In this document: positions 33,274 to 46,913 of the stretch, piece after piece
Layout: each line of letters begins with the position of its first letter
Numbering within the stretch: the stretch's first letter is position 1
Assembly (NCBI GenBank): GCA_019009955.1
Contig: CM032231.1
Coordinates: forward strand, 38,368,001 to 38,432,000
Source of the DNA: Riptortus pedestris
Lineage: Eukaryota; Arthropoda; Insecta; Hemiptera; Alydidae
Direction: 5' to 3'
DNA: 64,000 nt
The notes under the pieces: model-generated
What the model saw: only the letters and a program-made list of their open reading frames with translations
Told to the model about the DNA's origin: nothing
The model's database searches: none
Position numbers and translations under genes: made by a program

Positions 33274-34990
33274 TTAAATATTTAAAAAATATGTACATTT
33301 TTGTATTAATGCTTACAGAGCATTAGTCTTAATTCCTTTATTATACATATTACTTTTAAATATAGAAGAATATTTTGGAGGTATAACAATTAAAGCTGGA
33401 AAATAGCATGGCTATAATTGAATAATGATTATTGTTATCCTCCAGAAAACTCATTATTTTATGTTTATATTTTCTGACAACATAAACCATACAAGACTTC
33501 ATTATTTAACGCTGTATAATATGAGGAACTCTAGACGTTGAACCATAGAAAGTTCAATTTTTTTTCTCAAGAGGAGCAGAGATAGTAGTAGAGAATAACA
33601 GAATGCAGTCATTATGAATTTATATTTTGTCACTTTGGATTTTAAAATATGTAAATGTTTTATTTTTTATAACTGTACTGCCTATTTCAAGGAAGATGTG
33701 AATATTAATAATATCTTTTATAATAGAGAAAAATGTTAGGGATTTCTAATGTTATAACAGTATGGAAGGGTAGGGGTTATTCAAGAAAATACCCTTCTCC
33801 TAAAATGTTATAATTTTTTAATGCTCACACTTTTTGCCTAGGAGAGACTCTTGTTGAAAAGTTTTATTATGAAGTTAAGTAATTCAAAACATGGTATAAT
33901 TTTGTGAACATTGACAATGACAGAATTCACACAAGGGCAACTAGAAATACTTAAAACCTTATTTTTAAAGTAAATCAAACTTTTTCAACATGGCTACTAA
34001 TATGGTTTTATGCCAACTGTTGTTAGCTCGTTATGAAATCTATATAAATAAAACCCAAAGGTTTGTCTGAACTTCTAGCGTGTTCTCCTGTTAGTTACTT
34101 CATCACTTAAAACAGCTTGAACTTTTATATTTGTGGGTCAACTATCCTAATGTGGAACATAGGCTATACAAGGAATTTGATTTTTGTATTAGGAGTGCAG
34201 TTTCACTTTGAAGTTAAAATAAATATATCTTTGTTAATATTCATTTTATAGGGAAAATGTAAATAGCAAATTCGGTTTAGAATATATTTTTCAGTTCCAA
34301 AGTGTTGTTCGAATTTGTGAATTTCAAAATTTTGAATTTTTTCAAAATTCTGGCCACCAAGTAGAATTTATTAGTGTTTGATGAATATGCCTCAACAGAA
34401 TTGAGAAGATTTATGCGTATGCATTATACAGAATGATTATTGTTAACATGCGCAGTTTCATACTTTATTGCCATCTACAAAAAATATATTTTTTGATATT
34501 AAAATTTATTTTGTCCATTATAAACAAAATTATTGCTTCCAGTCACACTCATACTTCTGTGATGTTAGTACAGAATACTAGAAGTGAATTTCATTTTTGA
34601 TAATGAAATAATTATTTATTATTATTTGAATCGAGCATATATTTGTATCAATCCCATCCACGTTATACACATTAAAAAAATGTAACGTTTTCAGCATATG
34701 ATGAGAATGAAGAGATTATTTGATTATTTATGTAAATACAATCATTCTAAACATAAATTCTTCAAAATCTATACAACTGCCACTTTTTATTTTAAGGGTA
34801 TAACAAGAGAGTGACTGAACAGAAAGGCCATTTGTGTTATGTAATGAAAATGAACAAATTATTTAAAACATAAATGGAACCAATCTTTATATTTCTATGG
34901 GAACCCATTTGAATTTCAGTCCATCAATGACGGGTTACTCAACGAGTTTAGTTTAAAACTATTTATTTCAAATTATTAAAAAAAACTAAC

Positions 34991-35189
34991 CTCGGCAAGC
35001 TGTTAGGTTTGCCCCATTTTTCAATGCAGAATTTCCTTGGTCCTGTAGAGCCTCTAAGAGCAGAAAAGCCTTCATATGGCACACTTGATGTTCCAGTAAC
35101 AAACTGTAATAACCGAAGGCGCTGCTCATTAGTAAACCTCTCCATAGCATTCCAGAACCAACTGATTACAGGATGGTTATCATGATATC
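34991..35189 (-). CDS. Hecw: HECW-type HECT E3 ligase, exon encoding the start of the C-lobe
   Basis: Bounded by acceptor TTTTCTTTACAG and donor GAG|GTTAGT. It encodes [40 protein letters not shown] and [20 protein letters not shown]. This is the hinge and C-lobe start of a HECT domain; the HDNHPVI.WFW and [10 protein letters not shown] blocks are typical. It is in phase with both neighbours. Confidence 0.95.
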
Positions 35190-36817
35190 CTGTAAAGAAA
35201 ATTATATATACTTATTATTAGGAGATCTTTAAAGTTTAAAATTCAGCATAAATAAATATTATTAGAAATAACTGTTACTTAGTAATACTAGAAAGGAAGC
35301 AATAGGGTGATTACTTTCATAATTTTCATTGGGATTCTATATTAAAAAAATATTAATATCCTCTGATGTATTGCATAAGATCGTTCACAATTCACATATT
35401 AATGACAGGGCTTTTCAGCTCCTTACTCTAGGGACTAGTGAAAGTATATTTTTTTTTGTTATATGATGGACTTGATCCAGTATCAAAATGCATCCTTTAA
35501 GAAAAATCATTATTATACCAAACAACTGGAGTTATGTTATTTTCTTGACTTTAGTACTTTTTGCCAGATTTTCTTTAGGAGATAAGCTATCGACATTTGT
35601 TGCTTGAAAATACCTATGCTCTTCATCTTCTGGTCTTTTGGAAGTGTGTATATGTTTCCCTACATTTTTTTCAATCACTTCAAAACTTTGGCCTGCATTG
35701 CTAGAGAACTGACAGTTTATTTTTATTTTATTTTTGATCCCCCTTGTACTCCTATCCTTTACCTTTTCTTAGGTTTTAGTTTTGGCTATCATGAATACCT
35801 AATTGACTGAAAAGATCTTTGGCTAGGTGAATGTTGAGGGTGTGTATTAAGAAATAATGAAAATATTTATCTCAGAACATGGACAATTTCACTAACTAAT
35901 CATTTGACAATTTCATTAACTAATGCTTCCTTGAATATAGTTATAATACCGTTGGCATGTTTATATTTACACCTATTAACATAAGACAGCTGAATCATGA
36001 GATTATACACTGGAATATGTAGCCCTGCTTGCCTAAACTACAGTTCCATCTTTCATAACACAGGATGAAAGTGTTTGCTAGGGTACGTTTTTGGCCCGAG
36101 TCATGTTACAATAAGGCAAAATTTGCTTTCTAGTAATGGTTTGCAACATGAAGCTACATGAAAATTAATTTCATATTAACATCAAAGAAAATGTGAGACC
36201 CATCAGAAAGTAACATGGCAGAAATATTGGCTATATGTAAGAAATGATTAGTATCATAACCTCAAGGATAAGGATGGAGTCAACTCATTTAAAAATAGAA
36301 GAAGAAAAAACTATTAAAAAATGTCAGCTACTCAGTCAATTTGAGTAGCTCCTACACACAGCATACCAATCTATCCCATCTATGGGCAGCAATTAAAATA
36401 GGGGAAAACCTTAAAAAGAATAAATGAAAATGTAAATTTGTACATGAAGATGAAGTGGTTGGCCATTTCTAGTAAAAATGCCTATTAATACTTCACAAAT
36501 GAGGTTCTAATAAATCTTTGGTCTATGACGTGAAAATAAAGTCAAAACTTTTTGAAATAACTATTTATTCTTAATTCTCAAATAAACAAATAAGATAACC
36601 ATACTCTGATATTGAAATGACAGTTTTTACAACTTAAACATTGCAATATATTTGTTATTATTTAATACAAATTTCTCTTCATACAAATTATTATTTAACA
36701 AAGTTTCATAGCATTTATTTCTAACGGAAACTTATCATAATATAGTGTTGATTCAACATATTAAAAAGGCGATTAGCAATTTCACAAATAAATACTTAAA
36801 AAAGTTAATTTACTAAC

Positions 36818-37016
36818 CAGATCTGTATTCAGTATTGAGCCTCCAGTCTGTTAGATCTATCTCAGCAGTTCCAGCAATCACTAGTTCCAACTCCCTAGCA
36901 TCAAATACAGAAACTAAACGAGGCTCCACAACCTCATAAAATCCACGGACAAGAGATTCTGTTTGCTCTGAAACTCCTCTTTCCAATCTCCAACGTACTA
37001 CTCGGTCAATATATTC
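36818..37016 (-). CDS. Hecw: HECW-type HECT E3 ligase, N-lobe exon
   Basis: Bounded by acceptor AATTCATTTTTAG and donor CTG|GTTAGT. It encodes [40 protein letters not shown] and [15 protein letters not shown]. The [16 protein letters not shown] stretch is the conserved end of the HECT N-lobe and is especially HECW/NEDD4-like. The open frame is only about 66 codons and depends on the splice sites. Confidence 0.95.
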
Positions 37017-37758
37017 CTAAAAATGAATTAATTATCTGTTACTATAGTCATGAAAAATGATCTCTCTTGAATCCGAAATTTTTAGTCAAATCTAACCTAT
37101 AAAAAATATTTGAGAATTTAATGCTTTCCAAAGATTAGGAAAAATTTAGGTTTTTCATTTTTGAATTCTGGAAGATTACAAAGAATTAATGCTCATGTCT
37201 AAAATATTTATAATTTTTATATATTGCTATTTCTTGTAATTTTTACTAATTATGTTATAAATTAATTGAACTAGTGTAAATAAATAACATGCAAACCTCT
37301 AAAAAAATTCAAGAAAGCTTGACTCAAACTTTAAGTTTATGATGTCACCAATTAATATTTTACATTCTAGACTCCATAATTGTTATCTTATGTATATCAT
37401 ACTCATTATTTAAATGCTTTATGCAAAACTAAAGATATTTGTTAATGTATAAAATCAGACCATGAAATCTGGAGCTTCTATATGTCTAAATAATAAACTT
37501 AGAAGAAAAATATTAAATATTAATACTATTAACGTCTTGAGATATTGACTGTGTCTTCATGTTCTGTGCCGATGTTTCGTTAGACATGCTTTTAACATGA
37601 GTTTAATTGGAAAGAAATCTACATTTGAGGAACACATCTAAAATAGAAAATGGCAGTTCTTAAGTCTAACTTTATTGAATAAATCAGATGTTCAAATCAT
37701 ATTTTTTATGCTCTTTAATAATAATTTAACAAAAATGAAGCAAAAGAGTAAATTATAC

Positions 37759-37954
37759 CTTTTTATTTTTTTCTGTAACTGAGATATTTCTTCCACCAGG
37801 TTTGAGCTCTCGCTCGACAGCTTGTCCAAATACTTCTTCAGTTACAGCGAAACTAAGGTCTAAAACTTCTGATGAAATGTCATGCTCTTTAATCCAAAGC
37901 AAAGATCCATGAAATTCTTGATCAAGAGATTCTAAATCTGACAGAGAGACTGGC
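37759..37954 (-). CDS. Hecw: HECW-type HECT E3 ligase, N-lobe exon
   Basis: Bounded by acceptor TTTTTATTTCAG and donor AAG|GTATAATT. It encodes [40 protein letters not shown] and [14 protein letters not shown]. The [19 protein letters not shown] junction continues into the next exon at phase 0. This region forms part of the E2-binding N-lobe. Confidence 0.95.
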
Positions 37955-38969
37955 CTGAAATAAAAATACATGCAAGTTGTAATATTTCTTTGTTTTCAAT
38001 AAAGATATGTATTCTTTATAGATTTAATAACCATCCCTGATCCACCTAATAACCACAACTATTAGGGAACATGTGGATCAGGGGACATACATCAGAACAA
38101 CAACAATTATGGATGACAATGCAATAACGAGAAGCATGTTTTTTATCTAAAACATTTTATTACTTAATATTAACCAATGTAAAGAAAAGTTTTAAAATTA
38201 ACAAGCAAGAATTATACTTTTAGTTTTTGCTGTAACATCACTGAATTCTAAAATAATGGATGTTTATAAACTTCTTTGTCAGACACAGCTTAAAAACTTA
38301 TGAAGAATATAATCAAATAACTCAAAATACATAATTATATAATATTCAAAATTATTTAACTAACTCCTTGATAATATGGGTTTCACTAACTTAATTAGCT
38401 ATGTTTACCCTATGTTCAGGAAATCAATGAAAAGAATTATGTATATTTCATTAGTTTTCTTGAATTGACAAAAGTAACATCCAATTTACAGAAGCAAGAA
38501 TTCGGTGTTATATCACCACAGCTTCATATGTAAACAGCTCATTAGAGTATTAAAAAGCCATTCCAAATCATACCACCCAGGTCATCCAGATCTTGAGATT
38601 TGGCTTACTTACTTAAGTAAAGTACTTAAGCAATGGCTGTGGAATATTTTGACTCTACCACTAGTAATTTTTATTTATAATTTTGGCAAGAGCATGTTGA
38701 ATGTGTAATTTTAATATAAATTTCTAAACTCCAATTTCTTCAACAATTTTAAGCAAAAACAATTGAGTCGTAACCTGTAGATAACATGTCCCAATTAGCA
38801 GTAAATAAATCCAATAATAAATTGGATGTTATTACATAACATTTTTTCTTCTTTTATTGAAAATTCAATTTTCTGTCAATTGGTAGGTACCTCCTTACCA
38901 TTAAACAAATGATAAAATACAAGCATTACTAATCAAAGAATGAATAATGAATAAGTAGTAGTTAACTTA

Positions 38970-39122
<153 letters not shown>

Positions 39123-39707
39123 TTAAAAACTAAAATTTGCTTTAGATAATATTTGAAGGTCTAAAATTTTTATATATATATATATAAAATAGGTGCCACT
39201 TTTCCTTAATATTCTTGGCTAATTTTTAGACATGGTTTAAATTTCTTCAAAGGCATGGGAGTTTATTTGGTGTTCTTTAAATCAAACCCTTAGTCCTGCT
39301 CGGGCTAGAACAGGGTGGTAATTTGCAATCATTTATCTTGTAGGAACATTCATTCATAGCTTCAAGTGAGTGTTGATTTAAAAATAAAACATAAGTTCTT
39401 GAAAATATATCACGTTTTGATAAAATGTTAATTCTTAATAATGTGTGTTATTGTCATTTAGAAGTCTCTTTAGAGTTTATTAATATTTGTGTAAATAAAA
39501 GAAAAAATCATAAGCTTAACATGTCAAGCTTATCCTTATCGCCAAGGATTTGTTTTCCCTATTAATTATGTTAATATTACCACCTAAGTTTCAGATCACT
39601 TCCCTTCATTCAGAAGATTATTACTCTTCAAATAAAAAAGATGGCCTGTTAATTTATAAATATAAAAGTTAAAGCTACAGTAACTGAAAATAAAAAAAAT
39701 TACTTAC

Positions 39708-39974
39708 CATTCATGCTGGTTGTCAACAAAAGCAGACATAGGAGAAACTTGGACGGTGTAAGTGTCATTGGCCGAATACTCAAAGAGTCCATAGTAAGGA
39801 TTGAAAAGCTCACGGGAAAGTAGAAAGAAAAACTCTCTAGATGGTCCACCATAGTCAAGGCCCTCCTCGTGGTCAAACTGCACGTAAAGCTTGCACTTCT
39901 GGAGATCCTTTTTGGAAGCTACCATTATTTTATTAAAGGCATCCTCAAGCAAGTGTTCCCTCCTAATATGCAGC
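39708..39974 (-). CDS. Hecw: HECW-type HECT E3 ligase, start of the HECT domain
   Basis: Between acceptor TGATATTCTGTTTCAG and donor AATG|GTAAGTA. It encodes [57 protein letters not shown] and [13 protein letters not shown]. Tandem [21 protein letters not shown] and [10 protein letters not shown] are HECT N-lobe landmarks. YSANDTYT together with the preceding [11 protein letters not shown] points to HECW1/2 rather than to NEDD4 or ITCH. Confidence 0.96.
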
Positions 39975-42829
39975 CTGAAACAGAATATCAAGTATATTAA
40001 AAAAAAAAATACATGATATATATAGGAAACAGTTGGCTGAGTTTTGGATGTGGATTCACTCAAAATCGAAATTAGTTTTTCCTAACATACCAATAAGATA
40101 CTAGTCCATTGACCTATTTTTATTTTATTATTATTATTTTTTTATATTGACATATTAAACTGAATTCAAAAGTGGAGGATAAGAAATATGAGCAACTAGT
40201 TGATTTTAAATAATTGTTAAATTAATATTGCCTCAGTAAAAAAATAGGCACAATTTTTTTTTTTTATTAGAGCACATCACAAGATGGAAAACAGGAGGAT
40301 GAGCGAATGGGGGAAAGATGGCGTTACCAAAGATAGAAACGAAACACCCTATTCACCTTCATAAAATTGAAAAAAATACTAAGGAGTATTAAAAAACTCA
40401 CTTTCCTTCAATTTTAGATAACAATAGTTTATATTTACTTGAGTGACTCATCCTCATGCCATTAAAAACATTTCACCTTAGTAAAAGAGATTATAAAAGG
40501 CAATCAAAGCTTTCATTTTTAATTTAGTGTGATTTTGTAATATTACTAATTTACATATGATAAACTATTTATTAGTAGTGACTTTTTCAAAGAAGAAATG
40601 GAGAGAGAATATCAAATTGCTAACACATATTCAGCTATAATTTGTATGGAAACTGGTGGCTATATTAATGATGGAGTTCAAGTTTCCTTATTGCTGCTAC
40701 ATTTTCCTTGTTGCATCTACCAGGAAGGAATAGTTATGAAAATCAAGAGTCTGGAATCGAGTATAAAAGTTAGAATGATCGCAACAGCCAGACATTTCTA
40801 TCTACTTAAAAATCTCCCAGGAAGACAAAGGCACAAATTTACAAAACTCACATCCAGACGTACAGCTGGATAAAGTAGTGAAGCTTGCAGAGAAATCAGG
40901 GAAGCCTTCTTAGACTGAGGCAGAAGAGTCCAAAGAATATTGGAGAGACAGGAAAGCAGCATGGGTGAAATATAAGGAAGGAAAAGCAAAATGACAGATT
41001 TTGAACACTGCAGTGCTGGGCAATGAGGCTTCTCAAAACGATATGGCATATTGTTCTAAGTTCCAGCAGTCCAGGTCCATCAATTCAGAGGATCCCGATA
41101 GTGAGCAGTAATAATAGTAAGTCAGAGTCAATAGTCCATATAACAATAGTATCATTAAAAAGGGGGGGGGGGAGAAAAAATTGACCAATTCACGTCGAAG
41201 TAGCAAAAATCTGAAATTAGTTTTTAAGAGTATTTATTTATTTTCTCAATGGGCAGTATGTTTTCTGCATAAAATTATAATTAATTTAAAGAAAATTATT
41301 CAATATTACGATAAAAATATAAGGTAAGAGCACTGAAGATGGGACGGTTCACCCCGAAAGTTCCCTGCTTTTAATAAATGAAGCATTAAGAGTGGAGGTG
41401 TCATTGACCTTTTTATCCTTCCATTGATATAAGGTGACATAAGAAGAAAAAAGTAATGCATCCTAAAAAAAGTGTAGATGTAAGCCTCTTAATAAAAAAA
41501 ATTAGACGACTGAAAATACCTATTTTCTATGAAAACAAAGATTAGAAAAATTCAGATCTTTTTATGTTCTTTCCTTAAGTTGCTGAAGCACATAACATTA
41601 TCTCTGATCACTTTTGCTACCCCACCCTCCTCAGGATAATTTCCCTAAGTGTCCCGTATAAGAACATGTAATTTTTAGTATCCACTACTACGAAAAATGT
41701 TTATGTCGAAAAAGAAAATTAATGCAGTGCCATTAAATAAGTCAAGACTCAAACTATTTAATTCCAAAGAAAGAGCATAAAAAGCAGATAGTTTGCATAA
41801 ATAGAGATGTGAAATAAAATGATGGTATTACAATATATTTTGTTATTTTCTGCTTCATAGAAAAAAGACAAAATATTAAAACGTACAGATTACCATAAAA
41901 TCATAATTCCATATAGTCAAAATGTTATATAATATACATAAGAAACATAGCCTTCAAAAATATAGCCATCTACTAACAGAAGATTGATAAAGATTAGAAT
42001 GCTTTATCATATTTCTTAAAGGAACTAGATATTGAAGTTGTATGTAATAGTAAGAAAAACATTAAGAAGAAATACTGAAGAAGTAAAAAACAACAGAATG
42101 CCAACAGAAAATGTTTACTTCTTTTGCAGAATATAATCATGGAAATGAGAAATGAAATATGTTTATTGACTAAAGAAATTATTAATTCTACATAAACCAT
42201 TTTATGAGAGACCTAAATACATACTAATAAAGGAAGTGAAGGTTTGAAAGGTCATATTATGAAGAAAATTATAAATTTGAAATCGTGTAGAAGCCGTCAG
42301 TACTTCCTTTAACTCTCTACCTATAAAAATACAAGGCCTTTCTGGATGTATTATTCAAATAAGAGTAATTCCAAAATTTGATTAATGTTCAAAGAAGTGC
42401 AGTTTATAACTACAAATACATTCGCCTCGACGTATTTAAAAAAAACAAACTTGATTATGTTTTTTTAAATACTAGTTTTATTATTTATTTTTATACAGAA
42501 TAAACAGTTAGTATTTATTTCATTAGAAAAGTAATGATTCGACTAATCTGGTATTTGAACTGAGGCCTTCCACTAAAAATGCCGTTAAAAATATTAATTA
42601 TTTAACAAAATTCTAAAGCAGAAATAATTAGTCTTATAGGTATTTCAGCTAATAATTTGAAAAGATGAATTGTACACATACTAAGTAATTCAAAGCCTTA
42701 GGAAGTAAATAAGGAGCAAACAATTTTAATAATTTTCAAATTATGAAATATAATTAATTTGGGTATTCTGCAAAGCTACATGTGCTTCAATGCCCAAATT
42801 TTACGTTCTATACAGCATGAATTTACTTT

Positions 42830-43110
42830 TCAGTAATACCAAACTCCTAACTGTTTCAAGCAAAAATAAAGTTTATATTTGCTAATGGCTGAAATTGGAC
42901 CAATGGGAGGAAAACAGAAAATCAGAAATATCTCAGAAACTATGAATTGGATCAAAAATGTTACATAACTAACCCTATTGAAAATTTAATTTTCTATAAA
43001 TGTTGTTCTATGAATTTTTTTTTTTCCTGTTTCTCTCGAAAAACAAAAGAGATATTTGTTTTTTTTTGTCAGTATATCACCACTCCTACTCATGTGATTT
43101 TGACTTTGAG
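42830..43110 (+). mobile_element. Old Helentron-like relic inside a Hecw intron
   Basis: The internal part only: AATACCAAACTCCTAACTG, GCTAATGGCTGAAATTGGAC, CAATGGGAGGAAA, TTTTCTATAAATGTTGTTCTA and ATATCACCACTCCTACTCATG. Neither end is recognisable. Confidence 0.5.
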
Positions 43111-43332
43111 GAGCTGAGTCACTATACATCTCATGTACATTTTTACATAGGCTTCTTATTAAGGGACAAATACAGAATAGATGGTGAACAGACGGCTGTA
43201 GATGGTCAGAATTTCATGCCATATAAGAAACATATAATATTAACACAAATATACCTTTGCAGAATCTAACAGAACTTTTTAAAGACCTAATCTGAATATC
43301 AAAATTCCACAGATATCGATGAAACAATATTT

Positions 43333-43455
43333 TTATTTAGTGGCGGACTCATTAAATAAACTCCTTAGCCCCGCCCTGGCTAGAAAAGGGTGGTGACCTG
43401 TAGATAACCCGTCCCGATTAGCCATAGTAGCATAAAGTGGACATAAATAATAATA
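43333..43455 (+). mobile_element. tRNA-derived SINE, 3' part
   Basis: This matches the tail half of the SINE at 55802-56028: TTTAGTGGCGGACTCATTAA, GGCTAGAAAAGGGTGGT, GACCTGTAGATAACCCGTCC and AAGTGGACATAAATAATAAT. The tRNA-like head is missing. Its end lies about 27 bp from the donor of the Hecw exon at 43483. Confidence 0.75.
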
Positions 43456-43482
43456 ACCAACAATATTTCTATTTGTACTTAC

Positions 43483-43701
43483 TTCAACTTGCCGGGTCCC
43501 TGTCCATATCCTTTCGACTCAAGTTTCCTGTAGAAGTTGCGTAGCTTTGCCTCGAAGTCCCTCCTGTAGGGGGCGGGAGCTCTCGCAGCTCTTCCCAGAC
43601 CAGGGGAAGCTTGGGGCGACAGCTGAGGCGAGGCTCTTGGCGAGATGCCTCCAGCCCCCGTGGCCGCCGGAACGTAAGACATAATCTCATTTTCGAACAG
43701 G
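43483..43701 (-). CDS. Hecw: HECW-type HECT E3 ligase, linker exon upstream of the HECT domain
   Basis: HECW ligases (NEDL1/2) ubiquitinate substrates recruited through an N-terminal C2 domain and two WW domains. This exon follows acceptor TATATCTTGTGTTGCAG and ends at donor TTGAA|GTAAGTAC. It encodes [18 protein letters not shown], a Ser/Pro-rich stretch ([16 protein letters not shown]) and [20 protein letters not shown] then [10 protein letters not shown]. The LFE-EIMSYVP and [22 protein letters not shown] motifs are specific for HECW1/2. It is GC-rich compared with the introns. The exons for C2 and WW domains are not in the window between here and 64000. Confidence 0.95.
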
Positions 43702-44545
43702 CTGCAACACAAGATATAACCAAACCATTAGAGTAATAAAATGGCTACAAATACCACTATTAAAACACGTCCAGTGCCGCAGACTGTGTGCCAACATCCA
43801 TTCAACATTAATTAACAATTGAAGGTAATTTTAAGAAGAATATCTGCAGAGCTAAAGTAAGAACAAAAAAGAAGTAAACTTAATTAGGAAGTGTGACTAT
43901 GGAGTTATATCACATCTGTCGGTTCGATCAATACCCTCCCTTAGGAGATTGTTCAAACAGAAGGGGTATTCAGACAACCTGTGATCAATGTGTTATCCTG
44001 CTATCTCAATATTACGTGGACGCACTGAGCTAAAGTGTTACTTGCTAAAGTCCTTGTTCTTCAAGAATGGAGATGAACGCCTGAATAACATGGTTTCCTA
44101 GAGTTTAGCACACTGACATCTGCTAGCAAACGCTAGGCCCTGATAAATTCGAGAGTGCTATCAGGTTAGATACAAAACACTAATGTCAGGGGTTTAACAG
44201 ATATATATTACATGGACAACACTATAATCCGCCAGCCGAAGAGATATAAAGAAAGCCAATAGAAGTTATGGAGTAAATCATTTTGCTAATAGTTGTAGGA
44301 CGAATGAAGACAAACACAATACACGAAGTTCAAACATCGTTCACATTTTTCGCTCTATTTTGACACTTGCTCAGGCGCCCACACACTTATCTATGGATAT
44401 AGTCTACATACCTACCTAAAACATTACATAGAAAGAGTTGCAAACAACTAAACCGAAATAAAAAACTTGGAGAATTTATTTACAAACCTTATAACACAGG
44501 TCTATAGTAATATACTGCAAAATCAGCCAAATCTAAGAAGAGAAA
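43702..44545. other. Upstream intron or flank of Hecw, no gene seen
   Basis: No frame or domain recognised. Composition is slightly less AT-rich than average around 43880-44180. Confidence 0.4.
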
Positions 44546-45075
44546 GTCCGTCACGCAGGGGCTTCGTAAACTAAGCAGGTTATCCATGTGTTGGTATGAC
44601 ATACTATACATTGATTCCACTCATAATAACGCAAATATTTTGAAATATCGGATTAGAGGGCCCCCCTAAACTCCTGGTCCGACTTCAGCCATTAACGAAT
44701 ATGAACCGTAAGTGAAATATGCTTATACTACTTAAGGAAGAGATATGAAAAGTGTAAAGCTAAACATTAAGCGCTTTGATTATCAAAATTATTTAAATTA
44801 GTGACCTTTCGCCTCATTATAATAAATATAGGACACAACATTGAATGAATCTTAATAAACCAGGCATTTCACATGGACCTCTTTATTCAGAGCAACGTTA
44901 ATGAATTTAAACGTGATGATACACAGAAATAACCTAGTTTATTCGATACTCAGATAACGACTTAATACAATGAAATATGTCGCTCCAGAGAGCAAGTCAA
45001 TCACTGGTCCCAAATAAAAAAATCGTGCCATGAGTAGGACATCAATAGCTGATGTCCCTTAAGGGAAATCTGCTA
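44546..45075 (-). mobile_element. Helentron-like repeat, copy G
   Basis: The 3' end lies at 44546 (GTCCGTCACGCAGGGGCTTC) and the 5' end at 45075 (CTGATGTCCCTTAAGGGAAA then TCTGCTA). In between are GGGCCCCCCTAAACTCCTGG and TCAGCCATTAACGAATATGA. The microsatellite and part of the 5' block are missing. Confidence 0.7.
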
Positions 45076-46290
45076 ATACAACAGGGGAAATTGTTTACAC
45101 AGTAGGAACATATGTAACGGATTCCAATGAACATGATAAATATGTTCGGGTGCATGAAATGCAGAGAGAATAGATATTACGTGTTTTTACATTAGCATAG
45201 ACATAAGGAAATATGTCTAATTAGCTTTCATTATTGCTTCTTATTTACTTCGTTGGAGCTTACTTTCGATTCAGTTGGTGCCGCTACAATGCGTGAAGAA
45301 GTTTCACTTCAAAGACGTCATCAGATTTGCCTTTCTAGCCTTGGTCTATTTATTATAATAATAAAATATATTATCATACGGGATGTGTATACTGACGATG
45401 AGAAAATTATACTGTAAAGTAATTCTATTTTTAGCGGATTTCTATTGGAGTTGTAGTTGTGTGAGTGTATGTGGGTATCCATGTAAACGCCTTAATGTAT
45501 TATTATTTTGAAAGAAGAAATACACTTCCCTGTTCAAGTTTAAGGTATCTCTGATTTCAGAAATCAGGTCTTCCGTTCTCTACGTGGGCCTGAAAATTAA
45601 CCGAGTTACTGAACCAATTGAGAATGGACCCAAACATTTTAAGGAATCTACAAATGTTCAAACTAAATAACAGTAATATTTTTTAGTAAAATTAAGGTAA
45701 ATATTTACAAATATTTATTGTGTGCTCAATGCTTCATGCAATTTTAGGTGTTTGTTCAGGAGTTGAGAATGTTAGGTGTACATATTAACGTGAACGTGGT
45801 ACCAAAAAAAAAACTAGAACATGTAAGGACAAATAAAGATTTGAATGTTCATAATACCATTATTAGATGAATTCTTGGTATATAAATATGTGTGAAGTAC
45901 ATTTAAGGCAACAGGGTCAGTTATTGAACACAAAAAAAAATGAACAGATAATTCCTTTTATATTTATCCCTTATCAAAAAATTACAACGAAAATTAAATT
46001 TGACGAACTATTTAATCGAAAGTATTAAGAAATGTCGTAGATGTTATGAACAACAACCTTATATTCAAGTGAGTCAGGAGTATCTTTAAATGAAAGTAAG
46101 TTTTTGCTCTAATTAAAGCTATATGTTTCTCATACAGAGGATTTATAGACTGGAACATATTCGTTTCCACCATTAGGATAGCCAATTTATACAATGGAAA
46201 ACAGAAAAGAAAAATTACTCAATCAAGGTAAGTAGATGAGCACAAAGGACCTGGTACTTACTTCTCAATAACAAGTTCAACAAAAAAAAA
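45076..46290. other. AT-rich DNA, no gene seen
   Basis: No open frame with a domain and no recognised repeat. Confidence 0.4.
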
Positions 46291-46740
46291 GTCCGTCAAA
46301 TAAGCAGCTTTGCCACGTGCGCCACGCATTTGTATCTCAAAACTTAAAAGTTCAATGAGAACAATATTTGGTATTTAAGCTTCAAATAAAGTGCTTCATA
46401 ACATAATAGAATATTGAAAATATGAGCTGAGTAGGAGTGGGGCTTTACTGAAGACCGAAAACTAAAAAAATGCAAATATCTCGGTAAATAATCAAGATAG
46501 TGAACAACTGTGCATAACAACATGTATAGAACATTACATTTGAAATAAGATTGGTTCTATACAATTTTTCGATCCGACGCATAATAAGGTAGAATTTAAG
46601 AATTTTAGAAATTCTCCCCCTCCCCCTGGTCTGATTTCAGCCAGTAACGAACTTGGTCTTTCTTTTTGTATAAAACGATTATATATATATTAAGTTTGGT
46701 AACGATAAAACAAAAATTGCGACCGCTAGAGCGGTAACAG

Positions 46741-46785
<45 letters not shown>

Positions 46786-46913
46786 CAGTTTTGAACGGAC
46801 CTCATTTTCGTCATCTCCTGGGTAGGATCGATGGACATTTGAAGAAAAATTTCGAACATCACATCATGAGTACAACCTCAATAGCTGATTTCCCTTAAGG
46901 GAAATCTGCTAAT
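46291..46913 (-). mobile_element. Helentron-like repeat, copy F
   Basis: The 5' end is at 46913 (CTGATTTCCCTTAAGGGAAA) and the 3' end at 46291 (GTCCGTCAAATAAGCAG, hairpin damaged). The AT microsatellite is at 46745-46781. GCGACCGCTAGAGCGGTAAC and the C-rich complement of the G block (CTCCCCCTCCCCCTGG) are present. Confidence 0.72.

Larger units (their letters stand above)
39975..43482 (-). other. Hecw: Hecw intron containing a Helentron relic and a SINE
   Basis: A 3.5-kb intron. The segment 40570-41050 is less AT-rich and has overlapping open frames on both strands (40598-40873 plus, 40798-41049 minus) without recognisable domains. A poly-G run is at about 41161-41170. Confidence 0.6.

Noticed and set aside
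40598..41049. Overlapping plus and minus frames in a Hecw intron
   Set aside because: No recognisable domain, no splice sites consistent with a Hecw exon, and no match to HECW protein blocks.
43484..43723. Second minus frame (79 codons) over the Hecw linker exon
   Set aside because: Shifted-frame shadow of the exon encoding [13 protein letters not shown].
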